In this document: positions 35,992 through 45,220 of the stretch, in pieces
How positions within the stretch are numbered: position 1 is the first letter of the stretch
Layout of the letters: each line of letters begins with the position of its first letter
Assembly (NCBI GenBank): GCA_027488975.1
Contig: JAIYAQ010000013.1
Span: forward strand, 1-64,000
Origin: Cyanobium sp. E1_MAG_00006
GTDB lineage: Bacteria; Cyanobacteriota; Cyanobacteriia; PCC-6307; Cyanobiaceae
Length of the DNA: 64,000 bases
Direction of reading: 5' to 3'
The notes under the pieces: model-generated
Told to the model about the DNA's origin: nothing
The model's database searches: none
The model's input: the letters and a program-made list of their open reading frames with translations, nothing else
Program-made: the position numbers and the translations under genes

Positions 35992-37240
35992 GCGGCGCCA
36001 GGCGGGTGCCCTCTGCCAGCGGTGCACCGCGCCAGGCCTGATGCTGCGACACGCTGACCGTCAGCCCCGCCTGCTCCAGCAGCGGCCGCAGCTCCGCCAA
36101 GGCTTCCACAGTGGCCAGGGGGATCACCACCACGCCGGCGGGCCGGAGCCGCTCCAGCACAGCCGCCAGCAGCGCCGCCCGCTGGCAGCCGCCACCGCCG
36201 ATCAGCACGCGATCCGGATCGGGCAGCGCCGCCAGGTCCTCAGGAGCACGGCCCTCCAGCACACCCGCGGGCTTCACCCCCAACCGCTCGGCATTAGCGG
36301 CGATCAGGGACGCTGAGCCGCCCCGCTGCTCGAGGAACCAGGCCCGCAGCTCCGGCCGCAGCCGCAACGCCTCCAGACCCACCGATCCCACGCCGGCGCC
36401 GATGTCCCAGAGCACGCCTTGCGCGGGCAGCTCCAGATCCGCCAGCAGCTGGATGCGCACCTCCCGCTTGGTCATCAGCCCGGGGCGGTCGTCGTGCTGA
36501 AGGAACAGGCCGTCGTCGAGGCCAAACAGGGGCAGCGCGGCGGGATCGCGGGGTGGTGCCGGCGGCTCGGCGATCAGCAGCACCAGATGCAGCGGATCGC
36601 AGTCGGGCGGCAGGGGCGCTGCAGGGGCCAGGCGCTGCACCCGCTCGGCCGGATGGCCGAGCCGCTCGCACAGCCAGAGGGCATAGGCGACCTCCAGGCC
36701 CGAGGCCCGCAGGATCCGGCGCACCTCCTCGGCGCCGCCGCGGCCGGGGTCGGTGAGCACCGCCAAAGCCTGCGGCCGCTTTTGCAGGGCCGTCGCCAGG
36801 GGTTCCGGATCGCGGCCATGCAGGCTGATCCAGCTGGCGTCCTGCCAGGGGCGGCCGAGGCGGGCGAAGGCCAGCTGCAGCGAGCTCGGGGCCGGATGGA
36901 AGCGCAGCCGTTCCGGGCCGAGGTGCAGCAGCAGCAGCCGGCCGATGCCGAACCAGAGCGGGTCGCCGCTGGCCAGCACCACCACCGGGCGATCGGTCTC
37001 AAGCGCCGCCTCCAGGGGGCTGAGGATCTGCTCTGGCCGGTCGCTGGCCAGCAGCTCCGGACACGGGGTCGTGAGCGGAATCCAGCCGGCCGCCTGCTCC
37101 GCCCGCCACCAGGGCTCCAGCTGCAGCAGCAGGCGCTGGGGCGCCACCAGCAGCTGGGCAGCCCGCAGCAACGCCTGCGCCGGTGACGACAAGCTGGCCG
37201 GAGCACCGGCATCGCTGCCGATCACCTCGATCCGGCCCAT
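35936..37240 (-). CDS. cobL: Precorrin-6Y C5,15-methyltransferase (CbiET fusion)
   Basis: A 434-residue fusion catalysing methylation at C5 and C15 with decarboxylation in corrin ring synthesis. The N-terminal CbiE domain (about 1-220) has the tetrapyrrole methylase motifs IEVIGSDAGAP, VVVLASGDPLWFGIGR and PSSLQLAFARLGRPW. The C-terminal CbiT domain (about 245-430) begins LMTKREVRIQLLADL and has the SAM-binding VLWDIGAGVGSVGLEA. ATG 37240 (MGRIEVIG) is preferred; ATG 37264 would add 8 residues. With cobQ this is the second cobalamin gene here. Its end overlaps the DUF192 gene. Confidence 0.94.
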   Translation of the reverse strand: MGRIEVIGSDAGAPASLSSPAQALLRAAQLLVAPQRLLLQLEPWWRAEQAAGWIPLTTPCPELLASDRPEQILSPLEAALETDRPVVVLASGDPLWFGIGRLLLLHLGPERLRFHPAPSSLQLAFARLGRPWQDASWISLHGRDPEPLATALQKRPQALAVLTDPGRGGAEEVRRILRASGLEVAYALWLCERLGHPAERVQRLAPAAPLPPDCDPLHLVLLIAEPPAPPRDPAALPLFGLDDGLFLQHDDRPGLMTKREVRIQLLADLELPAQGVLWDIGAGVGSVGLEALRLRPELRAWFLEQRGGSASLIAANAERLGVKPAGVLEGRAPEDLAALPDPDRVLIGGGGCQRAALLAAVLERLRPAGVVVIPLATVEALAELRPLLEQAGLTVSVSQHQAWRGAPLAEGTRLAPLNPVLVLRGVRQLAPAAP

Positions 37241-37291
37241 GGCTCGCGCCTCCACTGGCGCCATGATGCCCGCGTCCGCTCAGCCGGCCCG

Positions 37292-37546
37292 ATGAGCGAC
37301 CGTCGCCAGCGCATCCACGAGCTCGTGATCGCCCTCCTGGCCCAGCAGCACGACCTGGAACTGCTGGCTGGCGATGGCAGCGGCCTGCCCGGCGGCGATG
37401 CCGGCAACTGGATCGAGCGCAACCGGCGCGTGGTGCAGCGCTACCAGTCCCTGGTGCGCTCCGCCGTCACCCTCGATGCCCTGGTGGACCAGGAGGTGAA
37501 CGGCGGCTTCCAGGCAGCAGCGACGCCAACGAACCAGAAGCCCTGA
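37292..37546 (+). CDS. Hypothetical 84-residue protein
   Basis: A small helical protein, MSDRRQRIHELVIALLAQQH at the start, with NWIERNRRVVQRYQSLVRSA in the centre and a polar tail. No family recognised. It lies in the 356-base gap between divergent cobL and the GH116 gene, reads in the same direction as the latter, and has an ordinary ATG. Composition (Leu/Gln/Arg-rich helices, few repeats) supports it being real. Confidence 0.6.
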   Translation: MSDRRQRIHELVIALLAQQHDLELLAGDGSGLPGGDAGNWIERNRRVVQRYQSLVRSAVTLDALVDQEVNGGFQAAATPTNQKP

Positions 37547-37596
37547 ACCGCAGCGCCAGCCAGCTCTGACAAGCTGGGCGCACCTCATCCGGCCCC

Positions 37597-40173
37597 ATGG
37601 CGCGTCTCGGCCTCTCCGCCCTGAAATCCCTGCTGCGCAGCGCCGGCCTGAGCCGCTCGGGCCGGAGTGCTGCCAAGCGAGGGGCCTGGCAACCGCCGCA
37701 GGCCAGCTGGAGCCGCCCGTTCGGCCTGGGTTGGGAGCAGCCCTACACCGTCCGCTACGCCAGCAACCTCGACGACGGCCCCAACCACGGCATGCCTCTG
37801 GGGGGCTTCGGCGCCGGCTGCATCGGCCGCGGCACCGACGGCTCCTTCAACCTCTGGCACCTCGACGGCGGCGAGCACTGGTTCGGCACCCTTCCCGACT
37901 GCCAGTTCGCCCTGTTCGAAAGCAACGGCCGCAGCAGCCGCGCCCACGCCCTGGCGGTGAAACCCGAGGCCGATGCCTCCCGCCCCGAGGCCGGTGAACC
38001 CCTGAGCAGCTGGAGCTGGTACCCCGCCAGCAGCACAGACAGCGAAGGCAATCTGCGCCGCACCGGCACCTACGCCGCCCGCTACCCCCTGAGCTGGACC
38101 AGCTACGAGGGCGTGTTCGACGCCGAGGTGCGCTGTGAGGCCTTCAGCCCGATCCTGCCCGGCGACTACCGGCGCAGCAGCTACCCGCTGGCGGTGTTCG
38201 TGTGGACGCTGCGCAATCCCACCAGCCAGCCGCTCGACCTCTCGCTGCTGCTGAGCTGGCGCAACAGCACCGGCTGGTTCACCAACACCGATCCCTCAGC
38301 CGCCGTGCACTTCCGCGACGACGGCAGCCCCGAGCACAACTACGTGCCCGCCATCGGCAGCACCCGCGGCCAGACCAACCGCTGGGTGGAGCAGGCGGGC
38401 CTCAAGGGCGTGCTGCTGGAGGGTGAGCGCAGCGCCCCGATCGGCGAGGGCCAGGGCCAGTGGTGCATTGCCGCGGCCGATGAGACGACCCTGCAGGCCA
38501 CGGGCGTGAGCGGCCTGCAGATCCAGCGATGCAGCCGCTGGAATCCCACCGGCGACGGCAGCGAGCTCTGGCAGCCCTTCAGCACCGATGGCTCGATCCC
38601 CGACAGCAACAACGACCGCCACAGCGGCGACCACGACCCCGCCAGTGCCGCCCTGGCGGTGCGCTGCCGGCTGGAACCCGGCGCCACACTCGAAATCCCC
38701 GTGGTGATCAGCTGGGATCTGCCGGTGACGGCCTTCGCCAGCGGCACCCGCGCCCTGCGGCGTTACACCGATTTCTTTGGCGCTGAAAGCACCAGCGCCG
38801 CCGCCATCGCCGCCGAGGCCCTGCGCGACTGGCGCGACTGGCGCGCCCAGATCGAGGCCTGGCAGCAGCCGGTGCTGGAGCGCAGCGATCTGCCGGAGGC
38901 GCTGCGCATGGCCCTGTTCAACGAGCTGTACGACCTGGCCTCCGGCGGCAGCCTCTGGACCGCCGCCTCGCCCCTCGATCCGGTGGGCCGCTTCGGCGTG
39001 CTCGAGTGCCTCGACTACGCCTGGTACGAGAGCCTCGATGTGCGGCTCTACGGCTCCTTCGCCCTGCTGCAGCTCTGGCCCGAACTCGACAAGGCCGTGC
39101 TGCGCAGCTTCGCCCGCGCCATCCCGGCCGCCGATGCCACGCCGCGGCCGATCGGCTGGTACTTCACCCAGGGCAAAGGCCGCGTCGAGGCCGCCCGCAA
39201 AGTGGCCGGCGCCACCCCGCACGACCTCGGCGCCCCCAATGAGCGCCCCTGGGATGCCACCAACTACACCGCCTACCAGAACTGCAACCTCTGGAAGGAC
39301 CTGGCCAGCGACTTCGTGCTGCAGGTGTGGCGCACCTTCAGGCTCGCCCCCACCGGCGAAGACCTGCGTTTCCTGGCGGACTGCTGGCCCGCCGCCGTGC
39401 AGGCCCTGCGCTACCTGAAAACCTTCGACGCCAACAACGACGGCCTGCCCGACAACGGCGGTGCGCCCGACCAGACCTTCGACGACTGGCCCCTCAAAGG
39501 TGTGAGCGCCTATTGCGGTGCCCTCTGGATCGCCGCCCTGGAGGCGGCCTTGGCGATGGCCCAGCAACTGCAGCTCGCCATGGGGCTGGATACGTCGGGT
39601 GAGCAGCGCGAATTCAGCGGCTTGCTGGAGCAGAGCCGCGCCAACTTCGACCCGCTGCTCTGGAACGGCGAGTACTACAACATTGATGCCGAGAGCGGCA
39701 CACCGGTGGTGATGGCCGATCAGCTCTGCGGCGACTTCTACGCCCGCCTACTGGGGCTCCCCGCCGTGGTGAGCGACGAACGCGCCCGCAGTTCCCTGCA
39801 GGCGGTGAAGGAGGCCTGCTTCGAGGGCTTCCAGGGCGGCCGGCTGGGCGTGGCCAACGGCCTGCGCCGCGATGGCACCCCGCTCGATCCCAACGGCACC
39901 CACCCGCTGGAGGTGTGGACCGGCATCAACTTCGGCCTGGCGGCCTACTACCGCCTGATGGGCGAAAGCGGCACCGCCTTCGCCATCACCGGCGCCGTGG
40001 TGGAGCAGGTGTACAGCGGCGGCCTGCAGTTCCGCACCCCCGAGGCGATCACAGGCGTGAACACCTTCCGCGCCTGCCATTACCTGCGGGCAATGGCCAT
40101 CTGGGCCCTCTGGGCCACCCACACCGACTGGCAGACCCTGCCGGGCGCCGAACGGGAGGCGCTGGCGGCATGA
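37597..40173 (+). CDS. GH116 glucosylceramidase-type beta-glucosidase
   Basis: An 858-residue protein matching glycoside hydrolase family 116, related to human GBA2 (non-lysosomal glucosylceramidase) and bacterial beta-glucosidases and xylosidases. The N-terminal beta-sandwich domain (about 40-420) holds MPLGGFGAGCIGRG and VFVWTLRNPTSQPLDLSLLL. The C-terminal (alpha/alpha)6 barrel (about 430-850) has FGVLECLDYAWYESLDVRLYGS with the likely nucleophile Glu, TFDDWPLKGVSAYCGALW with the likely acid/base Asp, and HPLEVWTGINFGLAAYYRLMG. No signal peptide is seen. The natural substrate is unclear: cyanobacteria are not known to make glucosylceramide, so sterol, flavonoid or glycolipid glucosides are alternatives. 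Confidence 0.9.
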   Translation: MARLGLSALKSLLRSAGLSRSGRSAAKRGAWQPPQASWSRPFGLGWEQPYTVRYASNLDDGPNHGMPLGGFGAGCIGRGTDGSFNLWHLDGGEHWFGTLPDCQFALFESNGRSSRAHALAVKPEADASRPEAGEPLSSWSWYPASSTDSEGNLRRTGTYAARYPLSWTSYEGVFDAEVRCEAFSPILPGDYRRSSYPLAVFVWTLRNPTSQPLDLSLLLSWRNSTGWFTNTDPSAAVHFRDDGSPEHNYVPAIGSTRGQTNRWVEQAGLKGVLLEGERSAPIGEGQGQWCIAAADETTLQATGVSGLQIQRCSRWNPTGDGSELWQPFSTDGSIPDSNNDRHSGDHDPASAALAVRCRLEPGATLEIPVVISWDLPVTAFASGTRALRRYTDFFGAESTSAAAIAAEALRDWRDWRAQIEAWQQPVLERSDLPEALRMALFNELYDLASGGSLWTAASPLDPVGRFGVLECLDYAWYESLDVRLYGSFALLQLWPELDKAVLRSFARAIPAADATPRPIGWYFTQGKGRVEAARKVAGATPHDLGAPNERPWDATNYTAYQNCNLWKDLASDFVLQVWRTFRLAPTGEDLRFLADCWPAAVQALRYLKTFDANNDGLPDNGGAPDQTFDDWPLKGVSAYCGALWIAALEAALAMAQQLQLAMGLDTSGEQREFSGLLEQSRANFDPLLWNGEYYNIDAESGTPVVMADQLCGDFYARLLGLPAVVSDERARSSLQAVKEACFEGFQGGRLGVANGLRRDGTPLDPNGTHPLEVWTGINFGLAAYYRLMGESGTAFAITGAVVEQVYSGGLQFRTPEAITGVNTFRACHYLRAMAIWALWATHTDWQTLPGAEREALAA

Positions 40174-40676
40174 AGACCCTGCACCGCTGGCTGCTTGGGC
40201 TGCTGATCGGGCTCGGCCTGCTGGCCGCACCGGCACCGGCTCTGGCCCAGATCCACGCTCACCCCGATGAGAACGGCACGGCAGTGGTGCGCAGCCTCGA
40301 GAGCCTGCGCGACCTCGACTACCAGAGCTGGCAGGCGGTGGCCTATCGCACCGGACCCACCGGCGGCCCGGTGACCCTGCGGATCGTCGGCTACCCGGGG
40401 CGGGTGCGGCTCGATCACCCCACGGCCCTGGTGGTGCACTCCGGCCGCAACACCTGGCAGCTCGACGACATCACAACCGCCAACCCGAAGCTGGCGGTGG
40501 ACGGCCGTGATGCCGCAGCCGAATTCGCCCTGAACCCGCTGCTGAGCGATCTGCACCAGAACCGGCCGCTGCGGCTGGAACTGCCGGGGGTGTTCGTGGA
40601 GCTGCCGGTGCCCCCCTACGTGGTGGCCGAATGGCGCAGCCTGCCCAGCTGGACCGAGGCCAGCGCCACTCGGTGA
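40170..40676 (+). CDS. DUF3122 secreted protein
   Basis: A 168-residue protein with a signal peptide (WLLGLLIGLGLLAAPAPALA) from ATG 40170. The mature part resembles the cyanobacterial DUF3122 family: IHAHPDENGTAVVRSLESLRDLDYQSWQ, GGPVTLRIVGYPG, LDHPTALVV, and FVELPVPPYVVAEW near the end. Function unknown; one domain, mostly beta. The start overlaps the GH116 stop (ATGA) and the stop overlaps the ribD start (GTGA), so the three are translationally linked. Confidence 0.82.
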   Translation: MKTLHRWLLGLLIGLGLLAAPAPALAQIHAHPDENGTAVVRSLESLRDLDYQSWQAVAYRTGPTGGPVTLRIVGYPGRVRLDHPTALVVHSGRNTWQLDDITTANPKLAVDGRDAAAEFALNPLLSDLHQNRPLRLELPGVFVELPVPPYVVAEWRSLPSWTEASATR

Positions 40677-41785
40677 ACAGCACCTGGCGCCCCTGGATGC
40701 AGCGGGCCCTGCAGCTGGCGGCACTGGGGGCCGGCCGCACCAGCCCCAACCCGCTGGTGGGCTGCGTCGTGCTCGACGCCAAAGGCCAGCTGGTGGGCGA
40801 GGGCTTCCACGCCAGGGCCGGCACCCCCCACGCCGAGGTGCACGCCTTGCGCCATGCGGGTGAGCGGGCCCGCGGCGGCACGGCGGTGGTGACCCTCGAA
40901 CCCTGCTGCCACCACGGCCGTACCCCCCCCTGCTGTGATGCCCTGCTGGCGGCGGGGATCGCTCGGGTGGTGGTGGCCATGGCTGACCCAGACCCGCGCG
41001 TGGCAGGCCAGGGCATGGCCCGGCTGCGGGCGGCGGGTGTGGAGGTCATCAGCGGTATCGGCGAGGCCGAGGCGCAGACCCTGAACCAGGCCTTTGTGCA
41101 TCGGCTGGCCAGCGGTCGCCCCCTGGGCATCCTCAAATGGGCCATGAGCGCCGACGGACGCACAGCCCTGCCGAACGGCTCCAGCCAATGGATCAGCGGC
41201 CAGCCGGCCCGGGCCTGGGTGCACCGGTTGCGGGCCGCCTGCGATGCGGTGATCGTGGGCGGCGGCACCGTACGGGCCGACGACCCGCTGCTCACCAGCC
41301 GCGGCATCCGCACACCCGAGCCCCTGCGGGTGGTGCTCAGCCGCCAGCTGGATCTGCCGCCGCAGGGCCGTCTGTGGCAGTGCGATGACGCCGCCACCCT
41401 GGTGGCCCATGGCCCGGCGGCCCCGGCCGAAGCCAGGGCCCGCCTGGATGCCCTGGGGGTGGAACGGCTGGAACTGCCCCGCTGCGAACCGGAACTGCTG
41501 CTGGCGGCCCTGGCCGACCGCGGCTGCAATCAGGTGCTGTGGGAATGCGGCCCGGGGCTGGCATCCGCCGCCCTGGGGCAGGGCTGCGTGCAACGCATCG
41601 CCGCGGTGCTGGCCCCGAAGCTGCTGGGCGGAGCGAGCGCCCGCACCCCCCTGGGGGATCTGGGGCTGGCGGACGTCGCGCAGGCGACGCCATGGAACGG
41701 CGAACGGATCAATCGTCTGGGCGACGACCTGCTCTGGTGGCTGGAGTCTCCGCGTCCTGCTCCACCTGCACCGTGGCCCGGCTGA
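40673..41785 (+). CDS. ribD: Bifunctional pyrimidine deaminase/reductase RibD
   Basis: RibD deaminates and then reduces the pyrimidine intermediate of riboflavin synthesis. The 370-residue protein has the zinc deaminase domain (about 1-145) with SPNPLVGCVV, HAEVHALRHAG and LEPCCHHGRTPPC, and the NADPH reductase domain with ILKWAMSADGRTAL, CDAVIVGGGTVRADDPLLT and WECGPGLASAAL. GTG 40673 overlaps the DUF3122 stop. The final ~75 bases overlap the potassium channel gene on the other strand. Together with ribF in this window it supplies flavin, though the two are 10 kb apart. Confidence 0.95.
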   Translation: MNSTWRPWMQRALQLAALGAGRTSPNPLVGCVVLDAKGQLVGEGFHARAGTPHAEVHALRHAGERARGGTAVVTLEPCCHHGRTPPCCDALLAAGIARVVVAMADPDPRVAGQGMARLRAAGVEVISGIGEAEAQTLNQAFVHRLASGRPLGILKWAMSADGRTALPNGSSQWISGQPARAWVHRLRAACDAVIVGGGTVRADDPLLTSRGIRTPEPLRVVLSRQLDLPPQGRLWQCDDAATLVAHGPAAPAEARARLDALGVERLELPRCEPELLLAALADRGCNQVLWECGPGLASAALGQGCVQRIAAVLAPKLLGGASARTPLGDLGLADVAQATPWNGERINRLGDDLLWWLESPRPAPPAPWPG

Positions 41786-42488
41786 TCAGCAGGCCCATCA
41801 CCAACGCCAGATAGAACGTCCCGATCACTGACAGGGCCACGCTCGCCATCTGGGCCTGAGCCGTGAGCGGGGTGATATCGCCGAACCCCACGGTGGTGAG
41901 GCTGACGAAGGCGAAATAGTTCAACCGCACGAAGTTGAACTGCCACACCAGCAAATTCGCAGTCCCATCGAGCTGGTCCGTGTTCGGCACGCGGATCGCC
42001 GATCCGTGCACGCTGCTGAAGCTGCCGCTGTGGATCGTCTCCAGAGCGCTGAACAACAGGCCGCCCGTGAGGCCGATCAGCAGATAGCCGGCGCAGGCCC
42101 CCATCAGCACCCGGCCGGTGATGCGCTGCTCGTAACCCAGGCCACGCACCAGCCGCACCGTGCTCCAGCCCACGAACAGGGTCCAGAGGATGAGCATCGC
42201 CACGCCGGTGCCGCGCGCCGACAAGGGCGTGAGGTACCAGCCCAGACTCGAGACCAGCGCCGCCATCCCCAGCAGCCAGTAGAGGCGACGGGCCAAAGGA
42301 CCGAAGGGGATCGCCCCCAGGGGCCGGCCCATGCCACGGATCATGACCAAGGGCAGCAGGTTGTAGCCAACAGCCGAGAGCCTGTTCCAGCCACTGGGCA
42401 AGGCAAAGCTGATCATCAGCCCGATGCACAGGGCCAGCAGGCGCCAGTAGCAGGCATGGCGCCGACGCAGGGCCACCGATTCCGACAA
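41709..42488 (-). CDS. Two-pore-helix type potassium channel
   Basis: A 259-residue membrane protein with about four N-terminal hydrophobic helices (about 15-130), then a pore domain: outer helix GACAGYLLIGLTGGLLFSAL, pore loop FVSLTTVGFGDITPL with the K+ selectivity signature TVGFGD, and inner helix VIGTFYLALVMGLLIS. A polar, acidic tail follows (VEQDAETP). It resembles small bacterial Kv/Kch-like channels without an RCK domain. The N-terminal helices lack a regular Arg-rich voltage sensor. The 3' end overlaps ribD by 77 bases. Confidence 0.87.
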   Translation of the reverse strand: MSESVALRRRHACYWRLLALCIGLMISFALPSGWNRLSAVGYNLLPLVMIRGMGRPLGAIPFGPLARRLYWLLGMAALVSSLGWYLTPLSARGTGVAMLILWTLFVGWSTVRLVRGLGYEQRITGRVLMGACAGYLLIGLTGGLLFSALETIHSGSFSSVHGSAIRVPNTDQLDGTANLLVWQFNFVRLNYFAFVSLTTVGFGDITPLTAQAQMASVALSVIGTFYLALVMGLLISRATVQVEQDAETPATRAGRRPDD

Positions 42489-42534
42489 GGCCTGCCATTG
42501 CGGGGTCGGCCCGATTCTGGGTCGCCCTGGCGAT

Positions 42535-43173
42535 TCAGCCCAGCAGCGACAGCTGCCGCGGCCCTGCCGGCGCCTGCGGCTCCACCACCTCCCAGCCCGC
42601 CGGATCCCAGCCGGCCATCAGTGGCTCGAGGGTGCGCAGCCCAGGCCCATCAGCGGGGGCAAGCCAGGGCTCCTCGAGCCCATCGGGGAGGATCACCGGC
42701 ATACGGTCGTGCAGGGGGCGCACCAGGGCATTGGGCGCCGTGGTGAGCACGCAGCAACTCTCCACCTCGCTGCCGTCGGGCCCGATCCAGCGATCCCACA
42801 GCCCAGCCAGCCAGAACGGGGCGCGATCACGGCGACGGATCAACCGACCCTTCTCCCAGAAGCCGTCTGCGGGCAGCAGGCAGCGGCGGTGGCGCCAGGG
42901 GCCGCGAAAGCTCGCCTTCTCCGCCACGCTCTCGCTGCGGGCATTGAACGGCCGGGGGCCCTGGAGCGGATTCTTGCTCCATTCCGGCAGCAGCCCCCAG
43001 AGCAGCAGGGCGCTGGTGTTGCGGCCGTGCTCCTGGCGCAGTGCCAGCACCGGATCACCAGGCCGGATAAGGCCCTGGGCCACGTAGTGGTCCGCCAGGC
43101 CCGCCGGCAGCGCACCGCCGAGCCGCGGCAGCAGCTGATCGAGGCAGGTGGTGAGCGCATAGCGGCCGCACAT
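42535..43173 (-). CDS. SRAP-domain (HMCES/YedK-like) DNA repair protein
   Basis: A 212-residue protein of the SOS response-associated peptidase family, which forms a DNA-protein crosslink with abasic sites in single-stranded DNA. After removal of the initiator Met, Cys2 (MCGRYALTT) is the crosslinking residue. Other active-site motifs are NARSESVAEK, RRCLLPADGFWEK and the His-containing LHDRMPVIL. Length and motifs are complete. It is divergent from ftsH (65 bases); no link to the lexA gene 3 kb away is visible in sequence. Confidence 0.93.
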   Translation of the reverse strand: MCGRYALTTCLDQLLPRLGGALPAGLADHYVAQGLIRPGDPVLALRQEHGRNTSALLLWGLLPEWSKNPLQGPRPFNARSESVAEKASFRGPWRHRRCLLPADGFWEKGRLIRRRDRAPFWLAGLWDRWIGPDGSEVESCCVLTTAPNALVRPLHDRMPVILPDGLEEPWLAPADGPGLRTLEPLMAGWDPAGWEVVEPQAPAGPRQLSLLG

Positions 43174-43238
43174 GGTCGGTTCTCACCCCCGCGCAGCCAG
43201 GCAGCACGCCTAGTTTGGGCCCAACGAGCCTTCGCCGC

Positions 43239-45122
43239 ATGCCCATCCGCCAGGACGACACGCCCCCGAATCGGCGCTTCGGCATCATCAATCTGGTGCT
43301 GATCGGCTTCGGCGTGCTGCTGCTGTTCAGCAGCTTCCTGCCCAACCAGGGCATGCAGCAGGTGCCGCGGGTGCCCTATTCGCTGTTCATCAGCCAGGTG
43401 GACGACGGCAACGTGCGTCGCGCCTACATCACCCAGGAGCAGATCCGTTACGAGCTCAAGGAAGCGCCGGCGGATGGAGCCCCCACCGTGCTGGCCACCA
43501 CGCCTATCTTCGACATGGAGCTTCCCCAGAGGCTCGAGTCGCACGGGGTGGAGTTCGCCGCCGCACCGCCCCAGAAGCCGAGCTTCATCACCACGGCCCT
43601 CAGCTGGATCGTGCCGCCGCTGATCTTCATCCTGGTGCTGCAATTCTTCGCCCGCCGCAGCGGCATGGGCGGTGCCCAGGGCGCCCTGAGCTTCACCAAG
43701 AGCAAGGCCAAGGTGTACGTGCCCGATGAGGAATCGCGGGTCACTTTCGCCGATGTGGCGGGCGTGGATGAGGCCAAGACCGAGCTCACCGAGATCGTCG
43801 ATTTCCTCAAGACCCCCGAGCGCTACGCCGCCATCGGCGCCCGCATCCCCAAAGGGGTGTTGCTGGTGGGCCCTCCGGGCACGGGCAAGACGCTGCTCTC
43901 CAAAGCCGTGGCCGGTGAGGCAGGCGTGCCCTTCTTCATCATCAGCGGCTCGGAATTCGTTGAGCTGTTCGTGGGCGCCGGCGCCGCCCGTGTGCGCGAT
44001 CTGTTCGAAGAAGCCAAGAAGAAAGCCCCGTGCATCATTTTCATCGACGAACTCGATGCCATCGGCAAGAGCCGTGCCGGCTCGATGGGCGTGGTGGGTG
44101 GCAACGACGAACGGGAGCAGACCCTCAACCAGCTGCTCACCGAAATGGATGGCTTCGCCTCCAAGGACAAGCCGGTGATCGTGCTGGCGGCCACCAACCA
44201 ACCCGAAGTGCTCGATGCCGCCCTGCTGCGCCCCGGCCGCTTCGACCGCCAGGTTCTGGTTGATCGCCCCGACCTCTCCGGTCGCAAAACGATCCTCGAC
44301 ATCTACGCCCGCAAGGTGAAGCTGGCTCCCGGCGTCGATCTCGACAAGATCGCCCAGGCCACCAGTGGCTTCGCTGGCGCCGACCTGGCCAACCTCGTCA
44401 ACGAGGGCGCTCTGCTGGCTGCCCGCGCCAAGCGCACCGCCGTGGAGCAGGGCGATCTCAATGAAGCGATCGAGCGTGTGGTGGCCGGCCTCGAGAAGAA
44501 GAGCCGTGTTCTCCAGCCCGACGAAAAGAAGGTTGTGGCCTTCCACGAGGTGGGCCACGCGATCGTGGGCCATCTGATGCCGGGCGGCAGCAAGGTGGCG
44601 AAGATCTCGATTGTGCCCCGCGGCATGGCAGCCCTGGGCTACACCCTGCAACTGCCCACCGAGGAGCGCTTCCTCAATTCCAAGGAGGATCTCGAGGGTC
44701 AGATCGCCACCCTGCTGGGCGGCCGCAGCGCCGAGGAGATCGTCTTCGGTGAGGTGACCACCGGTGCTGCCAACGATCTGCAGCGCGCCACCGACATCGC
44801 CGAGCAGATGGTGGGCACCTACGGCATGAGCGACATTCTCGGTCCGCTCGCCTACGACAAGCAGGGCGGCAGCCGCTTCCTCGGCGGCGGAAACAACCCC
44901 CGCCGCGTGGTGAGCGACGCCACCGCCCAGGCGATCGACAAGGAGGTGCGCACCCTGGTGGATCGCGCCCACGATCGGGCCCTGGCGATCCTGCACCACA
45001 ACCGCGAGCTGCTCGACAGTATCTCTCAGCAGATCCTCGAGAAGGAGGTGATCGAGGGCGACGACCTCAAGAACCTGCTGGCCAGCAGCGTGATGCCCCA
45101 GGAGGCCGTGGCGATCGCCTGA
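43239..45122 (+). CDS. ftsH: FtsH ATP-dependent zinc metalloprotease
   Basis: FtsH is a hexameric membrane AAA+ protease; in cyanobacteria it degrades damaged D1 and other membrane proteins. The 627-residue protein has two membrane helices (about 15-35 and 120-145), the AAA domain with [16 protein letters not shown] (Walker A), [11 protein letters not shown] (Walker B), the [20 protein letters not shown], and the zinc site [10 protein letters not shown], plus a C-terminal helical domain. ATG 43239 gives the family start. Length is standard. It belongs to the FtsH2-type of thylakoid proteases by overall similarity, but assignment to an exact paralogue needs a tree. Confidence 0.96.
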   Translation: MPIRQDDTPPNRRFGIINLVLIGFGVLLLFSSFLPNQGMQQVPRVPYSLFISQVDDGNVRRAYITQEQIRYELKEAPADGAPTVLATTPIFDMELPQRLESHGVEFAAAPPQKPSFITTALSWIVPPLIFILVLQFFARRSGMGGAQGALSFTKSKAKVYVPDEESRVTFADVAGVDEAKTELTEIVDFLKTPERYAAIGARIPKGVLLVGPPGTGKTLLSKAVAGEAGVPFFIISGSEFVELFVGAGAARVRDLFEEAKKKAPCIIFIDELDAIGKSRAGSMGVVGGNDEREQTLNQLLTEMDGFASKDKPVIVLAATNQPEVLDAALLRPGRFDRQVLVDRPDLSGRKTILDIYARKVKLAPGVDLDKIAQATSGFAGADLANLVNEGALLAARAKRTAVEQGDLNEAIERVVAGLEKKSRVLQPDEKKVVAFHEVGHAIVGHLMPGGSKVAKISIVPRGMAALGYTLQLPTEERFLNSKEDLEGQIATLLGGRSAEEIVFGEVTTGAANDLQRATDIAEQMVGTYGMSDILGPLAYDKQGGSRFLGGGNNPRRVVSDATAQAIDKEVRTLVDRAHDRALAILHHNRELLDSISQQILEKEVIEGDDLKNLLASSVMPQEAVAIA

Positions 45123-45220
45123 TCGCCACTGGCGGCAGTGGAGGGTTGCGGTCCCGATCGGGGAGCCCCCCTTGACGCTGCCCCCCCTGATCGCGGATAA
45201 GGGTTCTTTGAGATGGGCCG

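Noticed and set aside
38296-39567. Minus-strand open frame (423 codons) opposite the GH116 gene
   Set aside because: Gly/Val/Gln-rich antisense shadow without any motif.
42840-44999. Long minus-strand open frame (719 codons) opposite ftsH
   Set aside because: It reads as Gly/His/Gln/Leu-rich low-complexity sequence with no domain, and is the shadow of a strongly conserved ftsH in a high-GC genome.
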